In this document: piece by piece, positions 62,490 through 64,000 of the stretch
Layout of the letters: every line of letters begins with the position of its first letter
How positions within the stretch are numbered: the stretch's first letter is position 1
Source: JBCCXL01 sp039191605
GTDB lineage: Bacteria > Acidobacteriota > Thermoanaerobaculia > Multivoradales > JAHZIX01
Direction of reading: 5' to 3'
DNA length: 64,000 nucleotides
Assembly: GCA_039191605.1 (NCBI GenBank)
Contig: JBCCXL010000002.1
Span: 372,001-436,000 of the forward strand
Translations under genes and position numbers: made by a program
Notes under the pieces: generated by a model
Databases searched by the model: none
Told to the model about the DNA's origin: nothing
The model's input: only the letters and a program-made list of their open reading frames with translations

Positions 62490-62631
62490 ACACGCCACGC
62501 GAGTGATCCCTAGCGAATGGCCCTAACAGAAAACACGCCAGGCGAGTGATCCCAACCACTCCGAGAACACGCCAGGCGAGTGATCCCCCACTCCGAGAAC
62601 ACGCCAGGCGAGTGATCCTCCCAGTGATCCC
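62490..62631. repeat. Array of four short repeats, GAGTGATCCC subtype
   Basis: Units with core ACACGCCAGGCGAGTGATCC begin at about 62490 (variant CCACGCGAG), 62533, 62567 and 62599, followed by a stray AGTGATCCCC at 62623. Spacing is 32-43 bases with a partly repeated spacer (CACTCCGAGA). This is the same subtype and orientation as the 38-kb array. It follows the hypothetical gene. Confidence 0.88.
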
Positions 62632-62659
62632 CAAGGCAAAATCAAGGCAGTAAAGAGGC

Positions 62660-62697
62660 GAGCGAGCCCCGGAGTGCCTCCACTCTCGGGGCTCGCT
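62660..62697. terminator. Strong hairpin between convergent genes
   Basis: AGCGAGCCCC and GGGGCTCGCT form a ten-pair outer stem; GAGTG/CACTC form an inner stem around CCTC. It is followed on the plus strand by a T-rich stretch (GATTTATTTCTT). It probably terminates the plus-strand genes and perhaps the minus-strand peroxidase gene 130 bp away. Confidence 0.7.
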
Positions 62698-62831
62698 AGA
62701 GATTTATTTCTTGCCCGCCAGGGAACCCTGCACGCGAGGCGGTCGCGGGACGACGGGGAGGCAGTCCGCCGTCCCGCGACCTTGGGGCTACCTCGTCGCA
62801 CCCTCACCCCGAGCCCCTATCGACGACCGAC

Positions 62832-64000
62832 TCAGGGGTTGGCGACCCGAAAGACGTCGTCCTGGAGCTCATCTCCGATCGTCGTGTTGCGGCGGATGAT
62901 GTCCGAGAGCCGAGTGTTCTCGACGGCGCGTACCTCCTGGGGACTGAGGGCGTTCTGGTACCAGAAGCGATCTCCGTCCCGCAGCGCCGCAAATTGGTCC
63001 GCGAGGATCAGGCCCACCAGCTCACCGACCATCGCCCCCGGCAGCCGATCTTCGGCTAGCCCGCCGACCCAAACGTCCACCCGCTCCACGTTGCCGTAAG
63101 CGCGCTGCAGGCGGCGGCGGATCACCTGGCTGGAGCTGATCTCACCGAAGTTCCGCGCCGGCCGTAGGCCCAGGGCACGGCGCAGGTCGTTATAGCTCGG
63201 CAGACCGTGGTCCCGGCCTCGCTGGATGTTCAGCGCCGCGAGGTCGAAGCCGCCGGCGCCCGGAGGGCCGAAGAGGAAGTTGCGGATGTCGTCCACCACG
63301 AAGGGATCCACCCGCTGGCAGACCTGCGCGGCGAGCCCCCGCAGGATCGGCTCGATGCCGCCCTCGTCGGTGAGGCGGTGGGGGGCGAAGAAGGCGTCCC
63401 GCAGCGAGAGATGGCCGGCGTCGATCTCTTCCCCGTCGGCGTCCAGGCGCAGCAGGGTCGGAGACAGCGCGCTATGACCGAAGCGGTAGGCGGCGGTGCT
63501 GAACACGTTGGCGATGGCGGCGTTGCGCTGCGGGCGGTAGCCGCGATACGGCTCCAGCGGATCCGGACCGAGGAGCACCGGCAGGAACTCGCGGTAGGTG
63601 ATCACCTGCATCTGCGCTCCGACGATGCGCCGCGCCCGCTGGTAGACCTGATCCCCGCTGAGCTGCGGGTTGCCGGCGGCGATGCGCCGCGCCTGCCGGT
63701 TGTGCTCGCGCACGAAGAGGGTGTGCATCGCCGCGAGGCCCACCTGCTCGTTGGCGCGCACGTCCCCGGCGAGGAAGAGAGCCTCGCTGTCGCCGCCGGC
63801 GTTCGGTAGACCATCGACGTTGAAGGGCAGCAGATCCCCCTCGCTGGTCTTCAGCTGTCCGGTACCGTCGAGGGTGCGCAGCGCCTCGGCCCGCTCGTCA
63901 TCCGAGCCGTAGACGTTGGAGGCGTCGATCCAGGCGGTGATCTCGTTGATCTGCTGGCGCGGCGAGCTCGCATCGAGCCCGGTGTCCTGATCGTAGAGGG
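62832..64000 (-). CDS. Animal-type haem peroxidase (N-terminus beyond window)
   Basis: The frame is open from the stop at 62832 to the right edge (about 389 codons seen), so the start is missing. The visible part is the core of the animal haem peroxidase superfamily: QINEITAWIDASNVYGSDDERA, GDVRANEQVGLAAMHTLFVREHNR, then YRFGHSAL containing the proximal haem His, and LAALNIQRGRDHGLPSYNDLR. Near the C-terminus VDVWVGGLAEDRLPGAMVG is also conserved. The enzyme would use H2O2 to oxidise halides or organic substrates. The distal-His and calcium-binding segments would lie mostly upstream of the window, so whether the enzyme is intact cannot be judged. Bacterial members are commonly secreted; no signal can be checked here. 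Confidence 0.93.
   Translation of the reverse strand, partial: LYDQDTGLDASSPRQQINEITAWIDASNVYGSDDERAEALRTLDGTGQLKTSEGDLLPFNVDGLPNAGGDSEALFLAGDVRANEQVGLAAMHTLFVREHNRQARRIAAGNPQLSGDQVYQRARRIVGAQMQVITYREFLPVLLGPDPLEPYRGYRPQRNAAIANVFSTAAYRFGHSALSPTLLRLDADGEEIDAGHLSLRDAFFAPHRLTDEGGIEPILRGLAAQVCQRVDPFVVDDIRNFLFGPPGAGGFDLAALNIQRGRDHGLPSYNDLRRALGLRPARNFGEISSSQVIRRRLQRAYGNVERVDVWVGGLAEDRLPGAMVGELVGLILADQFAALRDGDRFWYQNALSPQEVRAVENTRLSDIIRRNTTIGDELQDDVFRVANP

Overview
The window is very GC-rich and gene-dense. Most of its left half is one large lipopeptide-type NRPS/PKS locus on the minus strand. Long two-module FtsX/MacB-type permeases, a type B (zinc-free) ribosomal protein L31, PadR-regulated exporters and large secondary-metabolite loci together suggest a soil or marine Acidobacteriota-like (or similarly deep-branching, high-GC, Gram-negative) bacterium. 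No rRNA or tRNA gene is present to settle this, so the taxonomy is inference.

Region 1 (1-36.5 kb) is the assembly line and its exporter. Read in transcription order on the minus strand: (i) 33831-23572, fatty acyl-AMP ligase (FAAL)-ACP-C-A(Ser code)-PCP-sulfotransferase-C-A(Ser code)-PCP; (ii) 23564-16524, KS-AT(malonyl motif)-ACP-C-A(Gly code)-PCP; (iii) 16386-13969, an FtsX-type ABC permease; (iv) 13865-6936, C-A(Gly code)-PCP-C-A(unrecognised code)-PCP; (v) 6744 to beyond the left edge, a second FAAL-ACP followed by two consecutive C domains and a degenerate adenylation-like region. Divergently, on the plus strand, lie a HlyD-type membrane fusion protein and a MacB/LolD-type ATPase that complete a tripartite exporter with the permease. 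The inferred product is a lipopeptide containing serine (possibly O-sulfated or dehydrated), one unreduced malonate extension and glycine, with a second acyl chain likely. No thioesterase is inside the window.

Region 2 (36.6-49.8 kb) is mostly ordinary genome: ribosomal protein L31 type B, a DUF3298-type lipoprotein, a Bcp peroxiredoxin, DNA polymerase IV, a NatAB-like ABC exporter with a convergent PadR regulator, an M20 metallopeptidase, a large SppA protease, and an SDR/M28-peptidase pair.

Region 3 (49.9-58.9 kb) is accessory. A tight five-gene plus-strand operon encodes an acyl carrier protein, a ketosynthase, a second ketosynthase that has lost its catalytic Cys (chain-length-factor-like), a flavin-dependent halogenase-like protein and a carotenoid-cleavage-type oxygenase. 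It is bracketed by two arrays of one short repeat family in opposite orientations. Next to it sits a Y1/RAYT-type transposase, itself surrounded by copies of the repeat. Related arrays occur at 38.0-38.3 kb and 62.5-62.6 kb.

Region 4 (58.9-64 kb) has a DUF3179 protein interrupted by a single in-frame TGA exactly where the family has a conserved Cys (a probable selenoprotein), an OpgC-like acyltransferase, an unrecognised single-pass membrane protein, and a partial animal-type haem peroxidase running off the right edge.
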